From a virus, in IMG/VR virus record IMGVR_UViG_3300036981_000213, positions 1 to 51,900 of that record: 51,900 bases of DNA, one strand, 5' to 3'. The number at the start of each line of letters is the position of its first letter. Position 1 is the first letter of the stretch. Below are positions 1-8,256 of this stretch, one piece after another. Below the pieces are notes generated by a model. It did not search any database. It was not told the DNA's origin and was given only the letters and a program-made list of their open reading frames with translations. The translations under genes and the position numbers were made by a program.

Positions 1-152
1 CCAGCACCGGATGATACCGGCATTTGCCCCACATCCGAATTACTTTTCCGTGCTCGTCCCGCAACACCTCTTCGCTGCTCGCAATGATATTTACCAGCTC
101 CGATTTGCCCCGCGTAATGGCGTAAGCCTGCACATACTCATAGTCATTAACG
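1..152. repeat. Terminal direct repeat, left copy
   Basis: These 152 bases recur at 51749-51900. Only two positions differ: 23 (T here, C there) and 26 (G here, C there). Both changes are silent in the leftward PAS-protein gene that crosses the junction (Lys AAA/AAG and Gly GGC/GGG). The simplest reading is that the contig is one turn of a circular or circularly permuted genome of about 51,748 bp, assembled from a population with minor strain variation. Confidence 0.95.
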
Positions 153-619
153 CCCGCGTAGGCAGCCTGAAACGCTGCCATGACTTGAGGCGCTAAGTTT
201 GGCGCAATGGCCTGTGTCCATCGCGTGCCGAGCATCATGTCTCGCGGTCTGCCGAACATCGTGCAGAGCTCGTCGTTGACCTCGACGCAATGCCCATGCT
301 CGTCACACTCCCATCGCGGCACCGGAGATTCTCGCATTAGGATTCGGGTGCGAATATCGGACATATTGCTCTTGCGATCCGCCGAAACAGCCATCACCAC
401 GGCCTTATCCATTGCGGATGCGATATGGGTTATCTGGTCGGTCTGCCGCTTCGTCTCATGGGTTAGCGCCTCGATTGCGACGGTGCTGCGGTTCCACCAT
501 TTCGAGATGCTTTTCCGCGCAAGTCCTGCCCACGTTGCAAGCGCAAGGAATAACGCGCCCACAGTTAGCTTCACGGTTTCGCGCAAAGCATCGTTTCCGA
601 GGTGGGATTCGTCAGCCAT
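1..619 (-). CDS. Membrane-anchored PAS-domain protein (5' part; ends at 51732 across the junction)
   Basis: The gene starts at ATG 619 (overlapping the stop of its upstream neighbour) and runs off the left end. Joined through the terminal repeat it ends at TAG 51732, giving 211 residues. Residues about 17-33 form one hydrophobic helix, followed by a charged, coiled-coil-like stretch (about 44-90). Residues about 97-205 have a PAS pattern: an early N-x-E-L-C, then F-G-R-P, then L-G-T-R-W and I-A-P, then a Y-E-Y-x-x-x-Y strand, and finally D-E-H-G-K-V with W-G-K. PAS domains bind small ligands or cofactors or mediate protein contacts; no kinase, cyclase or other output domain is attached. It sits between tail-fibre and lysis genes. 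A role in sensing or timing at the inner membrane is only inference. Confidence 0.75.
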   Translation of the reverse strand, partial: MADESHLGNDALRETVKLTVGALFLALATWAGLARKSISKWWNRSTVAIEALTHETKRQTDQITHIASAMDKAVVMAVSADRKSNMSDIRTRILMRESPVPRWECDEHGHCVEVNDELCTMFGRPRDMMLGTRWTQAIAPNLAPQVMAAFQAAYAGVNDYEYVQAYAITRGKSELVNIIASSEEVLRDEHGKVIRMWGKCRYHPVL

Positions 620-962
620 GAAGCGCGGCGAGTTTGTCGACGGCTTCAATGACAGCGGCTTGTGCGGCGACTAGCTCGTTTTCCAGTCGGATAAGGCGCG
701 CGGTGGTGGTGTAGCCCTTGGCCTGCGCGATTACTGCGGCGATGGCGTCAAGGTCGCCGCTTGCGTGCGCGGATTCTGCGGCCTGCACAAGCGCGTCGAG
801 GTTGCTTTGGATGGCGAGCTTTGCGGCATCCACGGCGGCGGCTTTCTCGGCGTCTTTCGCGGCGAGTGCGGCGGCGTGCTCAGTGTCTTTGACTTGGAGT
901 TGAGCTTGAATGTCGGGCCATAGCTGGCCGGATTCGGTTTGGATGGTGAATAGGTCTTTCAT
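612..962 (-). CDS. Small Ala-rich helical protein downstream of tail fibre
   Basis: This is a 116-residue protein. An N-terminal segment (M-K-D-L-F-T-I-Q-T) is followed by a long alanine- and charge-rich helix (about residues 25-115) that looks like a coiled coil. Its start is 2 nt below the tail-fibre stop, and its stop overlaps the PAS-protein start by 8 nt, so the three are probably translated together. Small coiled-coil proteins right after a fibre gene are often fibre-assembly chaperones or fibre subunits. That role is an inference from position; no family was recognised. Confidence 0.8.
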   Translation of the reverse strand: MKDLFTIQTESGQLWPDIQAQLQVKDTEHAAALAAKDAEKAAAVDAAKLAIQSNLDALVQAAESAHASGDLDAIAAVIAQAKGYTTTARLIRLENELVAAQAAVIEAVDKLAALHG

Positions 963-964
963 GA

Positions 965-2899
965 TTAGGCTAGGACGACTCCGATGTTACTTATTGGAGT
1001 CCATTTAGAGTTTAGATATTGCAGCATCAGAGTGTCGCCAACGGCGTCGAATACCGCCGTAGTCACCCCGCCCCACGAAGCGTTTGTCACGGTCACCGTG
1101 CAGGCTCCTGTTGCTTGCGTCATTACAATAACCTTGATCTGTCCGTTGGCGACTCCGGTTGCGGTCAGCGTTGCCGTGGCTACTCCGGTTGCTGCCAGCG
1201 TTGTTGTAAGCGTGGTAATGTTTATTGCTCCAAGCGTTGTCCCGCTCAATGCCTGCGGCGTGGAAATTAGTGCTCCGTTGCTGGTCAGGTTTCCCGTTAG
1301 CGTGCTGGCTCCGGTGATGGCGAGAGCGCCGATGGCAGTGATGTTACCGCCTCCGGTAAGCGTTACTCCTGCTCCACTAGCTCCGCTTCCGGCGGCGTTG
1401 GTTACGTTCAACGAATTGTTGTTTCCGCCGTCGCCTCCAAAATTAAACCTTCCCGCACCATCTAGTGAAATTATTCCGTTGTAGCCAATGGTTGGTGCTG
1501 CGCCTGCACAGGAACGAAACCCAAGACTGACGTGCGCGAAATTTTGCGTTGATGTATTCTGGACAATCAGATTTGCCGTCGCGGCACCCGTGCTGTTGGA
1601 TGCCGTGTTGGTCGTGTTAACGGTTGCAACTGTCTGTGACGAGCCGGTAAAAGTCTGCGCGGCATCCGTGCGCGCGGCGGTAAAGCTGGTTGCCGGAGGC
1701 GTCATTGTCACGCTTGCTGACGGCGCGAACGTAAGCGTGGCGGTGGTTGCTGTGGCTGGCGCGGCCAGCGTGACCACGCCGCTTGTTGCGCCCTTTAGGC
1801 TGGTCGTGGTCGTCGCTACGGTCCCCGGCGTTGTGCCGCCGATGGCTCCCGGCGTGGTCAGCGCGGTGGCGATGTCTGCCGTGGCGATAGCCCGATACGC
1901 CGGAGCGCCCGCTGTGGCTGTGCCAAAAAGCGCGTGCGTCGCCGTGGTGGTTGTTGCGGCGACGGCAAATGTGCCGGTGACGTCGGGGAATGTTTGTGTT
2001 TGTCCAAAAGTAAGGGGCGCATTTGTTAGCGTTAAAAGGTAGTCACCGATTCCTCCCGCTCGCGGAGAAATGACAATAACATCCTGAGTATCCGCACGCT
2101 GGAATGTTGCTTGAGTGAATTGCGGGTTTGTCGTCATCGCCACGCTGCCGGTGCCGCTGATGGTCAGCAGCTCCGGTGATCCTGTCCCGGCTGTCGTGCG
2201 ACCTACGACGCGAGCGGTCGCCATGTGCGCTAGTTGGGCGAGGCCAACTACATCGTTGTCAATAGTCCAAGTAGCTCCGCTGTTGCTGACCGTGATGTCG
2301 CCCTTGTCGCCGTCTGTTAGTGCGCCGCTCGCCGTCCATGTAAGCGTGCCAGCGCCGTCTGTGGATAGCTGGTAGGTGTTTGTGCCGAGTGCGCTAGGGA
2401 AGGTGAGGCTTTGCGGGAACGTGACGGTCTTGCCGGCGGCGACGGAGATAACCCCAGGCGCGTTATCCGTCGGCGTCCCGCTTAGGCTGTAACCCGGCGT
2501 GATTTGCAGCTCAAGCGGTGTCGTGAGGATGCCGTTGGCGCTGTCGTAAATCTCCAAGGCGCACCACGTATTCCGATACGTCTGCAAGAACGTGTTTAGG
2601 TTCGCGCTGTTGAGCGGCGAGACGGTGAAGGTGTAGAGCGTGGTGTCGCTTAGGACAGGCGCGGAAAGCTGGATGAGGTAGCTGCCGGTGAAATCGTTTT
2701 GGGCCTTGATTGACGATGCTGTAAAGACCGGGGCTGCTAGCACCACCGCCGCGCCGCCTTGCACGAAGCGGACGGCGAACTTCACAATATCTCCTTGGAC
2801 AATGCCGGTCTGCGGGGCCGTTTCCGTGGTTCCGGCTAAAGTGGTCGTCCACTTCCGCAAGTCCATGTCCCAAAAGAGCGTTACGGTGATATTCGCCAT
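965..2899 (-). CDS. Tail fibre / receptor-binding-like protein
   Basis: This is a 644-residue protein. The N-terminal part (about 1-150) is globular, with W-D-M-D and W-C-A-L-E-I-Y segments. It resembles the baseplate- or particle-binding domain seen at the start of many fibres. The rest is a long Thr/Ala/Gly/Ser-rich, low-complexity repeat region with G-D-K-G-D-I-T-V and many T-T and G-A steps, typical of trimeric beta-structured fibre shafts. The last about 80 residues look more folded and may be the tip. It lies directly after the capsid gene terminator and before a small helical protein. Probable role: host recognition. Strong bias toward Ala, Thr and Val codons produces long open antisense frames, which are artefacts. 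Confidence 0.8.
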   Translation of the reverse strand: MANITVTLFWDMDLRKWTTTLAGTTETAPQTGIVQGDIVKFAVRFVQGGAAVVLAAPVFTASSIKAQNDFTGSYLIQLSAPVLSDTTLYTFTVSPLNSANLNTFLQTYRNTWCALEIYDSANGILTTPLELQITPGYSLSGTPTDNAPGVISVAAGKTVTFPQSLTFPSALGTNTYQLSTDGAGTLTWTASGALTDGDKGDITVSNSGATWTIDNDVVGLAQLAHMATARVVGRTTAGTGSPELLTISGTGSVAMTTNPQFTQATFQRADTQDVIVISPRAGGIGDYLLTLTNAPLTFGQTQTFPDVTGTFAVAATTTTATHALFGTATAGAPAYRAIATADIATALTTPGAIGGTTPGTVATTTTSLKGATSGVVTLAAPATATTATLTFAPSASVTMTPPATSFTAARTDAAQTFTGSSQTVATVNTTNTASNSTGAATANLIVQNTSTQNFAHVSLGFRSCAGAAPTIGYNGIISLDGAGRFNFGGDGGNNNSLNVTNAAGSGASGAGVTLTGGGNITAIGALAITGASTLTGNLTSNGALISTPQALSGTTLGAINITTLTTTLAATGVATATLTATGVANGQIKVIVMTQATGACTVTVTNASWGGVTTAVFDAVGDTLMLQYLNSKWTPISNIGVVLA

Positions 2900-2915
2900 A
2901 GGTTTTCACCCAAAA

Positions 2916-2943
2916 GGCCCGTCCAGCTTTCGCGGGACGGGCC
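2916..2943 (-). terminator. Rho-independent terminator after the capsid gene
   Basis: A perfect 9-bp inverted repeat (GGCCCGTCC at 2916-2924, GGACGGGCC at 2935-2943) has a 10-nt loop. On the leftward strand it is followed by CTTTTG, a short T run. It lies between the capsid stop (2996) and the fibre start (2899). It probably reduces transcription from the very highly expressed capsid gene into the fibre gene. Confidence 0.75.
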
Positions 2944-2954
2944 GGTTGGCGCAA

Positions 2955-2984
2955 GCCGCCGCGCCCGGTTAAGAGCGCGGCGGC
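2955..2984 (-). other. Second GC-rich hairpin after the capsid gene
   Basis: A perfect 10-bp stem (GCCGCCGCGC at 2955-2964, GCGCGGCGGC at 2975-2984) encloses a 10-nt loop. It lies 11 nt beyond the terminator hairpin and just after the capsid stop. No T run follows, so it more likely stabilises the 3' end of the capsid mRNA or pauses polymerase than terminates alone. Confidence 0.7.
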
Positions 2985-2995
2985 TGCGTAATTCC

Positions 2996-4246
2996 TTACA
3001 AGCCGGACGTACAAACCGTCACAGCCTGGTCGTTCTGGCAACGCTTGTAGAACAAAACCCAGCCGTAATTGGTGTGGATCGGTTCCGGTGCGTAGACGAA
3101 CTCAGCAAAGTGCGCGCCCCACTTGTGGAGCGGGTCAAAGCACACGTTGTTCGAGACGATACGCTCGCCGCCAGTGACAAACTTCCAGTCACCCGTCCAC
3201 ATAGACGGATCAAAATCTAGACCACCGTAGTCTGGAGTCAGGATGTCCGCCTTGAACTGGCGACGGTGCGGGATAACGATGGCTTCATATTCGGCATTTT
3301 GATACGCGCTGGTTTCAACGGACTTTTGGCCGTGCGTGGCTGTGGTAAACTCAAATTGCTCAACCTCGACCAACGTGCTGTTGTTCCATGTGAAACGCGG
3401 CGCGTTCGTGACCGGAGCGAACCGGAAGTTTTTGATCTGCCGGGAAGCGCCAATGGCCTTCATGGTTTCCGACATAGCGCCCTTGCCAGTATCGGCAATA
3501 CGGAAGTCCTGCCGGTAAAGGCTAGGATCAGACGCGGGACCGTTCTGGAACAGGCGGTTGAGGGCCTCAATACTGATGAAGGCCGGGAACACAGGACCGT
3601 CCGGCCCCATCTCGATCACCTCGCCGTCCGAGTTGGCCGCGCCGTCGCCGATGAGGCGAACAGCCACTCCATCCAGCCACGACCAGTTTAGCGCCGAAGT
3701 CGGCTTGGTGGTCGGCAGGGTAGTAGCGGTGACAACCGCGCCAAAGCCGCCCGCAGCGAGGGACATCTTGTTGGAGAACTTGATGATCTGGTCGCGGAAC
3801 TCCAAATCAATCTTGCGCTTCACATAGCGGGCAAGAGACGGAAGGTAGTGCTGCTGGATGAACTTTGTGGGCTGATGCGCGAAACTAAGCGTATCTTTAC
3901 AAATCGAAGGTCCCTGCAACTGGAGTTTGCGGGGCGAGTATTGCAGCGTATCAAATCCAACGGGAACAGCGGTAAAGCTATCGCCGCAAATCATGTTTGT
4001 TGGGCTTGGGCCGGTAGTTCCAGAGCCAAATTCAGAGATGGACACGGCAGACCAGCCAGCAGATTTGCTGTCAGGCTCGACGCGACCAGCAATGAACGTG
4101 GACATCGTGACGCCCGCGTTTCGAGGAAACACGCCGCGTTCGACGAAGTTGAAGTAAGGCGTCGCCGGAGTGGGGATGCCGTAGATTTCGCTGCCGAGAT
4201 GCTCGGTGGCGATTTGGATTGCTGCAAACGGATTGGGACAGGACAT
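2996..4246 (-). CDS. Major capsid protein (probable)
   Basis: This is a 416-residue soluble protein with no signal peptide or membrane helix. The C-terminal part has a pattern common in large-headed phage capsid proteins: D-P-L-H-K-W-G-A-H-F, then P-I-H-T-N-Y-G-W-V-L-F-Y-K-R. A central stretch around P-D-Y-G-G-L-D-F-D-P is also typical of such proteins. It has its own promoter-like site upstream (4397-4425), a 150-nt leader and two hairpins downstream, as expected for the most abundant virion protein. The scaffold-like gene lies upstream at 10534-11700, separated by the inserted sugar cassette. The assignment rests on size, context and motif pattern rather than a database match. Confidence 0.75.
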   Translation of the reverse strand: MSCPNPFAAIQIATEHLGSEIYGIPTPATPYFNFVERGVFPRNAGVTMSTFIAGRVEPDSKSAGWSAVSISEFGSGTTGPSPTNMICGDSFTAVPVGFDTLQYSPRKLQLQGPSICKDTLSFAHQPTKFIQQHYLPSLARYVKRKIDLEFRDQIIKFSNKMSLAAGGFGAVVTATTLPTTKPTSALNWSWLDGVAVRLIGDGAANSDGEVIEMGPDGPVFPAFISIEALNRLFQNGPASDPSLYRQDFRIADTGKGAMSETMKAIGASRQIKNFRFAPVTNAPRFTWNNSTLVEVEQFEFTTATHGQKSVETSAYQNAEYEAIVIPHRRQFKADILTPDYGGLDFDPSMWTGDWKFVTGGERIVSNNVCFDPLHKWGAHFAEFVYAPEPIHTNYGWVLFYKRCQNDQAVTVCTSGL

Positions 4247-4396
4247 GAGAGTAGGATTCTAAAAAGTGCGTGGACGTGAAACCGTGCGAAATCCCCGCCG
4301 ATAGCGGGCGCACGTTTTGGTTTCAGGCGGGCCAATCCCTGTGATACAGCCCAAGTTTTACCGGAGGAGCACGGCTGAATAGAACCTCTGAACGGG
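4247..4396 (-). other. Capsid gene leader region
   Basis: These 150 non-coding bases lie between the capsid promoter-like site and the capsid ATG (4246). No open frame of note is present. Short inverted repeats (for example CCCCGCC/GGCGGGG-like segments around 4300-4355) could form a structured 5' untranslated region. Confidence 0.5.
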
Positions 4397-4425
4397 TTTT
4401 TACGGCACTTCCGTAAAAAGGTCAA
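4397..4425 (-). promoter_or_regulatory. Capsid promoter with palindromic operator
   Basis: Reading leftward, TTGACC (4425-4420) is followed after 17 nt by TAAAAA (4402-4397), a sigma70-like arrangement. The spacer and -10 region form a perfect palindrome on the plus strand: TTTTTACGG, 5-nt loop CACTT, then CCGTAAAAA. The core TTTACG-N7-CGTAAA recurs before the portal gene (14313-14340) and in the divergent region (26600-26633). Confidence 0.75.
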
Positions 4426-4433
4426 CAGGATTC

Positions 4434-5591
4434 TTAACGTGTCTCAATGAACACGTCGCCTGCCCGGCTTCTCAGCCGCTCCACATTGGCGCGGATTTCC
4501 GCCCCAACATTCCACGCCATCACCACAAACAGCACCTTGGATTCTTGCAAATTGGCAATCTCGTCAAACGGCATAATCAGCATCCCGCTCGTCACCTTGT
4601 AATACTTTGTCGGCGTATTGTCGGCAAGCACGTCCAGCTTCACGCCTGCCATGTTCAGCATGGAGATTCCCTTTGCCGCCGCTCCGCATCCGACAGTGAA
4701 AAATCCCTCTTTCTTGAATCCGTCAATCGTTCTGCCAAGCCGCTCAATCTTCTCCGCGACGTGCTCCTTCCACCATCTGTAAAGCCCCGGCCTCGTCAGT
4801 CCGACCGCTTTCTCCCACTGCATCCGGTGCCACACCCTGATAGACGGCTCGCCAGCGATTCCCAGCACGAAAACGTAGCTGGTTCCGTGAATATCGTTCA
4901 TCACGATGTCCAACAGCCGCAGCCCGGCGCGCTCGGCCAATCGCTTCATTGACCCGGCGTTGAAGTAGCTGACGTGTTCGTGATAGATCGTGTCGCACTC
5001 TCCTAGAACCACCATGTTCGCCTGTGAAGTGGCGATGAATAGCCGCGACTCCTTGTGCATAATGTCCGCGCATCGGGACAGGAACTCCATAGGTCGGTGC
5101 GTATGCGCCACCACGTTTTGAGCGGTGATGATGTCGAATGTAGTTCCTTCTGGAATGAAAGTTTCCTCAAAAAGCCCAACGGTGATGGCGTGCCCTTTGG
5201 CTTTCGCAACCTCAGCAAGATTCGCCGCCGGATCAATCCCGGACGTTGATAGGCCAAGCGCCTTGAAAGCGTCCAGTTGCGAGCCGTCATTACTGGCGAT
5301 GTCCAGAACACGCTTGGCTTTCGGAACGTAGGTCAGCGCCGTTCGGGCGAATCCGGTGAAGAATCCAAGGGCGGTTTTCCCAGTGCCGGAACAATAGGTG
5401 TAATCACTGTAAAGAACCAGCGGATCGACCGCTTCCGACAACTGTAAATGGCAGCAGACTTTACAGCGATTGACCGCCAGCGGGAACTTTTCCGTCACGC
5501 CGTAGGTATTCACCAGCGGCATCCGCCCAAAGTTCACCAGCGGAACCAGCGCGCCTTCGCAACACAGGCAGCTATCTATCGCCGTGCTCAT
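4434..5591 (-). CDS. Sugar C-methyltransferase (SAM-dependent, zinc-binding N-terminus)
   Basis: This is a 385-residue protein with the three-part layout of NDP-hexose C-methyltransferases (TylC3/NovU type). It has an N-terminal zinc module with C-x-x-C and C-K-V-C-C-H-L-Q-L, a central Rossmann SAM domain with V-L-D-I-A-S-N-D-G-S-Q and I-T-A-Q-N-V-V-A-H-T, and a C-terminal domain with G-C-G-A-A-A-K-G and A-D-N-T-P-x-K. The motif D-T-I-Y-H-E-H-x-S-Y-F is typical of the catalytic region. ATG 5591 is preferred over an upstream frame opening at 5669 because the zinc module begins a few residues later; it overlaps the epimerase stop by 20 nt. The predicted substrate is a nucleotide-linked hexose, so this is the last step of the phage sugar cassette. 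Confidence 0.85.
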   Translation of the reverse strand: MSTAIDSCLCCEGALVPLVNFGRMPLVNTYGVTEKFPLAVNRCKVCCHLQLSEAVDPLVLYSDYTYCSGTGKTALGFFTGFARTALTYVPKAKRVLDIASNDGSQLDAFKALGLSTSGIDPAANLAEVAKAKGHAITVGLFEETFIPEGTTFDIITAQNVVAHTHRPMEFLSRCADIMHKESRLFIATSQANMVVLGECDTIYHEHVSYFNAGSMKRLAERAGLRLLDIVMNDIHGTSYVFVLGIAGEPSIRVWHRMQWEKAVGLTRPGLYRWWKEHVAEKIERLGRTIDGFKKEGFFTVGCGAAAKGISMLNMAGVKLDVLADNTPTKYYKVTSGMLIMPFDEIANLQESKVLFVVMAWNVGAEIRANVERLRSRAGDVFIETR

Positions 5592-6249
5592 TGCGGTTGC
5601 GGATTGAAAACACCTTTGGTTCGTAGGATGGCATCGGGTATCCTGTTTCCAATCGGATCGTGCTATCACCTGTGAATTGACGGCAGAAATCTATCACCGG
5701 AACAGCGGTTCCGCTTCCGCAGTCGAATATCCCTGACTCCTCCTCTTGCAGCGCAATATCCACCAACCTCCGAGCCGCATCTTGGACAGGGATGAAATCG
5801 CGCATCCCGTCAATGACTTGGAAAGATTCGTCACCACGCTCCATTGCCCGCCGCAGACTCGGCAGCAAACATTCTTCCCGCTGCCCTGGCCCATAGAGAT
5901 TCCAAAAGCGAACCCACTTGGCTGTTGGCAGTCGCCACAGCAGCCCGTCGCGGACGCTGATTTTGGCGAGTCCGTAGGGTGGCGGATTGTCCACCAATTC
6001 GAGACAGCTTCCCGCTGCGGTGATGTTCGTGATGCCGTCGCCGATGACCGCACTTAGGAAGCCGTGGTGCCACTGGACTTGCGCCGCGTGCAGGTATGAT
6101 TCGTAGTTTGGCAAATGCCCCCAGCCGAGATGAATCACCGCCTCTGGACGGTCGGTGAAGTCCGGCACAATCTCGACATCCCGGCGTTCCAGTTCGCGGA
6201 CAACGTGACGACCAACGAATCCGCTTTGTCCTGTGACGAGCATTTTCAT
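5572..6249 (-). CDS. NAD-dependent epimerase/dehydratase (short SDR)
   Basis: This is a 225-residue extended-SDR protein. The N-terminal nucleotide-binding loop is G-Q-S-G-F-V-G (residues 7-13). The catalytic Y-x-x-x-K is Y92-G-L-A-K96, preceded by T-A-A-G-S-C-L-E, which supplies the usual Ser/Thr. The family is normally about 300 residues; this one is shortened, mostly in the first half, but keeps the C-terminal substrate segment (R-D-F-I-P-V-Q-D-A-A-R). It starts 2 nt after the methyltransferase stop at 6252 and overlaps the C-methyltransferase start. It probably acts on a nucleotide sugar together with that enzyme. Confidence 0.85.
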   Translation of the reverse strand: MKMLVTGQSGFVGRHVVRELERRDVEIVPDFTDRPEAVIHLGWGHLPNYESYLHAAQVQWHHGFLSAVIGDGITNITAAGSCLELVDNPPPYGLAKISVRDGLLWRLPTAKWVRFWNLYGPGQREECLLPSLRRAMERGDESFQVIDGMRDFIPVQDAARRLVDIALQEEESGIFDCGSGTAVPVIDFCRQFTGDSTIRLETGYPMPSYEPKVFSIRNRNEHGDR

Positions 6250-6251
6250 GG

Positions 6252-6806
6252 TCAGAAACGATAAACCAACAGCACGTCGTCAAAGCGACCTTTTACGCCA
6301 CGCAGATCAATCACTTCGCAGTTTGAATGAAGCGCGCGAAGCGAAGGAAGGCTGGATTCAGGACTTAGGATGTCCTCGATGATGTAAAACCCGCCCGCCC
6401 TGACTCGCGGCGACAGCAAGCGAAACGTCGCCTCTTGGTCAGCTTGCATATGGGAACCGTCGTCAATGATGATGTCAAACTTTGCGTCGCCTAGCAAAAC
6501 AATAGCCGCCTGGCTTGTGGCATCTGCCTGAATCACACGGAATCGCGGCGGCTGGAATCGCGACGTGTCAAACACCACGGAAATATCGACGCCGGTTATG
6601 GTGCAATCCTGCCCAAAGTATTCGCCCCACAAATCCAACGACTTTCCTGATGCCAGTCCTATTTCCAAAACGTCAGCAAAGTCCCGATACGGCGCAAGCA
6701 GGCGCTCGTATGATTCAATGTAGGAGTGCGTTGATCCCTTGTCATTATGCCCGGCATCGCTTCCGAAGTGCCCGATGCGCGTAAAGATGTCAGCTAGTGA
6801 TTCCAT
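6252..6806 (-). CDS. Class I SAM methyltransferase (small-molecule/sugar type)
   Basis: This is a 184-residue Rossmann methyltransferase. The opening G-H-F-G-S-D-A-G-H-N-D-K-G-S-T-H-S-Y is typical of macrocin-O-methyltransferase and cephalosporin-hydroxylase-like enzymes of glycan and antibiotic clusters. Motif I is V-L-E-I-G-L-A-S-G-K-S, an acidic loop I-T-G-V-D-I follows, and F-D-I-I-I-D-D-G-S-H-M is the metal/acceptor region. It overlaps the preceding gene by 13 nt. The likely role is O-methylation of a sugar on a glycan or on a virion protein; the acceptor is unknown. Confidence 0.85.
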   Translation of the reverse strand: MESLADIFTRIGHFGSDAGHNDKGSTHSYIESYERLLAPYRDFADVLEIGLASGKSLDLWGEYFGQDCTITGVDISVVFDTSRFQPPRFRVIQADATSQAAIVLLGDAKFDIIIDDGSHMQADQEATFRLLSPRVRAGGFYIIEDILSPESSLPSLRALHSNCEVIDLRGVKGRFDDVLLVYRF

Positions 6807-7552
6807 GTAAGTCCGTAGGCTTCGATGTCCTTTGTATGGACGGGAGTATGCGGATCGCGAAACATATCGTCGCCGCTAATCCGTTGCCAGAAATCGTTAT
6901 CCATCGGAAGATGCAGGAACTTGTCGTTCATCTGCCGGAACAGGTAAAGCGTGAACAGCGCTCCGGTATGGTTTGGAGTCCAGAACAAGCGCGTATTCCT
7001 CCAGTTGTTTCGGAAGTAGTCCGACATCTCAGGGAAGCTGGTCTTAGCGCAGAGGTCGCAAAACTTTTCCACCGCTGCCAATCCGCGCTCCTTCCAATCT
7101 TCCGGCACTTCACCGAACGCCGCAAAATCGTTGTAGAGAATGAAGTGATCGTGAAAGTTTGGGATGCTGATGTCGGTTTTTGCCCTCATCCCGAACTGAT
7201 ATACATTCTTGGATGCGTCACGCGATGTATTGAACATCCCGTAGTTCCCGTAATGTTCGTGAATGAATATCTCGGTGTCACCAATCACGGAAAGGATTCC
7301 GCTGTTAATTTCCAGAGCGTCAATCGCCTTTTCCAAGTCCACCAGCTCGTCTGACGCGTTCCAGTGCCAGTCAAACGGGTTGATATAACGGATCGTCATT
7401 CCGTTTCCACTCATCTCGTTCCACGTTGCAAGATAGTTTAGGAACGCCATTGTCCGACAAGAGCCGACAATCAGCACGCGGCGCGGCCCGCTGCCGGTCT
7501 GGTAGAATCCATCCCGCAGTTGCGCCCGCTTGGTGTCGAAGGTGTAGATCAT
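6794..7552 (-). CDS. WcbI-like polysaccharide biosynthesis protein
   Basis: This is a 252-residue protein with R-V-L-I-V-G-S-C-R-T near residue 25, the WcbI/SGNH-like start with a nucleophile-type Ser-Cys. A late segment, W-T-P-N-H-T-G-A-L-F, resembles the F-x-x-P-x-H-P block of WcbI proteins. WcbI proteins occur in capsule clusters and are proposed acyl/acetyl-transferases or hydrolases acting on polysaccharide. The ATG overlaps the upstream stop as ATGA. With glycosyltransferases upstream and methyltransferases downstream, sugar modification is a reasonable guess; the reaction is not proven. Confidence 0.6.
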   Translation of the reverse strand: MIYTFDTKRAQLRDGFYQTGSGPRRVLIVGSCRTMAFLNYLATWNEMSGNGMTIRYINPFDWHWNASDELVDLEKAIDALEINSGILSVIGDTEIFIHEHYGNYGMFNTSRDASKNVYQFGMRAKTDISIPNFHDHFILYNDFAAFGEVPEDWKERGLAAVEKFCDLCAKTSFPEMSDYFRNNWRNTRLFWTPNHTGALFTLYLFRQMNDKFLHLPMDNDFWQRISGDDMFRDPHTPVHTKDIEAYGLTWNH

Positions 7553-8256
7553 GGCAAGTTTTTCTTTAGCTCGCGCATTAACTTCTCGTCCAGCCTGCGA
7601 CTGTGATCCTGCTTCACTCGGAAGAAGAAGTGACCGTCCGCTTTTTTCAAATCTGCAAAGTCAGTAAAGGTGAATGGTTCTCCAAGCCCGTAGGTCATGC
7701 ACAGCCATTTACCTTCAAACTGGTCGTCAATTGTAGCAAACATGCACCCTTGATCCATTGAAACCCCAGCGCCTTTCGCGCAGTCCGTCAATGCCTCATC
7801 GTCCATTAGCCCATTCTTCCATCCACCAGCGGCAATCATTCGCTCCACGACATCCCGCGAGATGATATACTGCCCTCCGCCCCACAGGAAACCGTCCTTT
7901 CCACCCGTCCACGCGCCGCGCAATACGCCCGTTTCCGGCAGCGTGTCGCAATGCTTGGCAAGATTTCCCTTGTGGACGTAGCAGCTTGAATTTGGACGGG
8001 CGAGATAGTTCCAATCCGGCAGTTCCAGCGCCCACTTCAACGCCTCGAATGTTCGCGGGCTGATATTCTCCAGCGAATCCTCCATTGCCGAGTAGCGCAC
8101 GTTGTCGCGAAAAAGCGCGTTGCTTCCGTGTGCGCAGTAGTAAAGCGTCTGGACTTGCGGGTGCGGGTCGGCGTCCCACGTCGCCAGCGAAACGTCCATA
8201 AGGTCGCCCCACGGCTCGCGGCGAGAGCTTAGGACGAGCACAAGGACGTTGCTCAT
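7549..8256 (-). CDS. Glycosyltransferase, galactosyltransferase-like
   Basis: This is a 235-residue protein resembling compact GT31/GalT-type enzymes. It has an N-terminal L-V-L-V-L-S-S-R-R strand, a W-N-Y-L-A-R-P-N-S-S-C-Y strand-loop in place of the usual acidic DxD site, and G-G-G-Q-Y-I-I-S-R-D-V-V, the usual G-x-G-Y-x-x-S motif near the acceptor site. The acidic M-D-D-E-A-L segment that follows matches the E-D-V block. There is no membrane anchor, so it would act in the cytoplasm. It is coupled by ATGA overlaps to both neighbours. The lost DxD (R-P-N-S) may mean metal-independent or altered activity. Confidence 0.65.
   Translation of the reverse strand: MSNVLVLVLSSRREPWGDLMDVSLATWDADPHPQVQTLYYCAHGSNALFRDNVRYSAMEDSLENISPRTFEALKWALELPDWNYLARPNSSCYVHKGNLAKHCDTLPETGVLRGAWTGGKDGFLWGGGQYIISRDVVERMIAAGGWKNGLMDDEALTDCAKGAGVSMDQGCMFATIDDQFEGKWLCMTYGLGEPFTFTDFADLKKADGHFFFRVKQDHSRRLDEKLMRELKKNLP

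Noticed and set aside
207-674. 155-codon rightward frame at the left end
   Set aside because: Opposite the PAS-protein gene, which continues through the junction with silent variation only.
984-2042. Two long rightward frames opposite the tail-fibre gene
   Set aside because: They mirror the Ala/Thr/Val codon bias of the fibre gene and have Val/Ala-only composition. The fibre frame has a typical protein layout.
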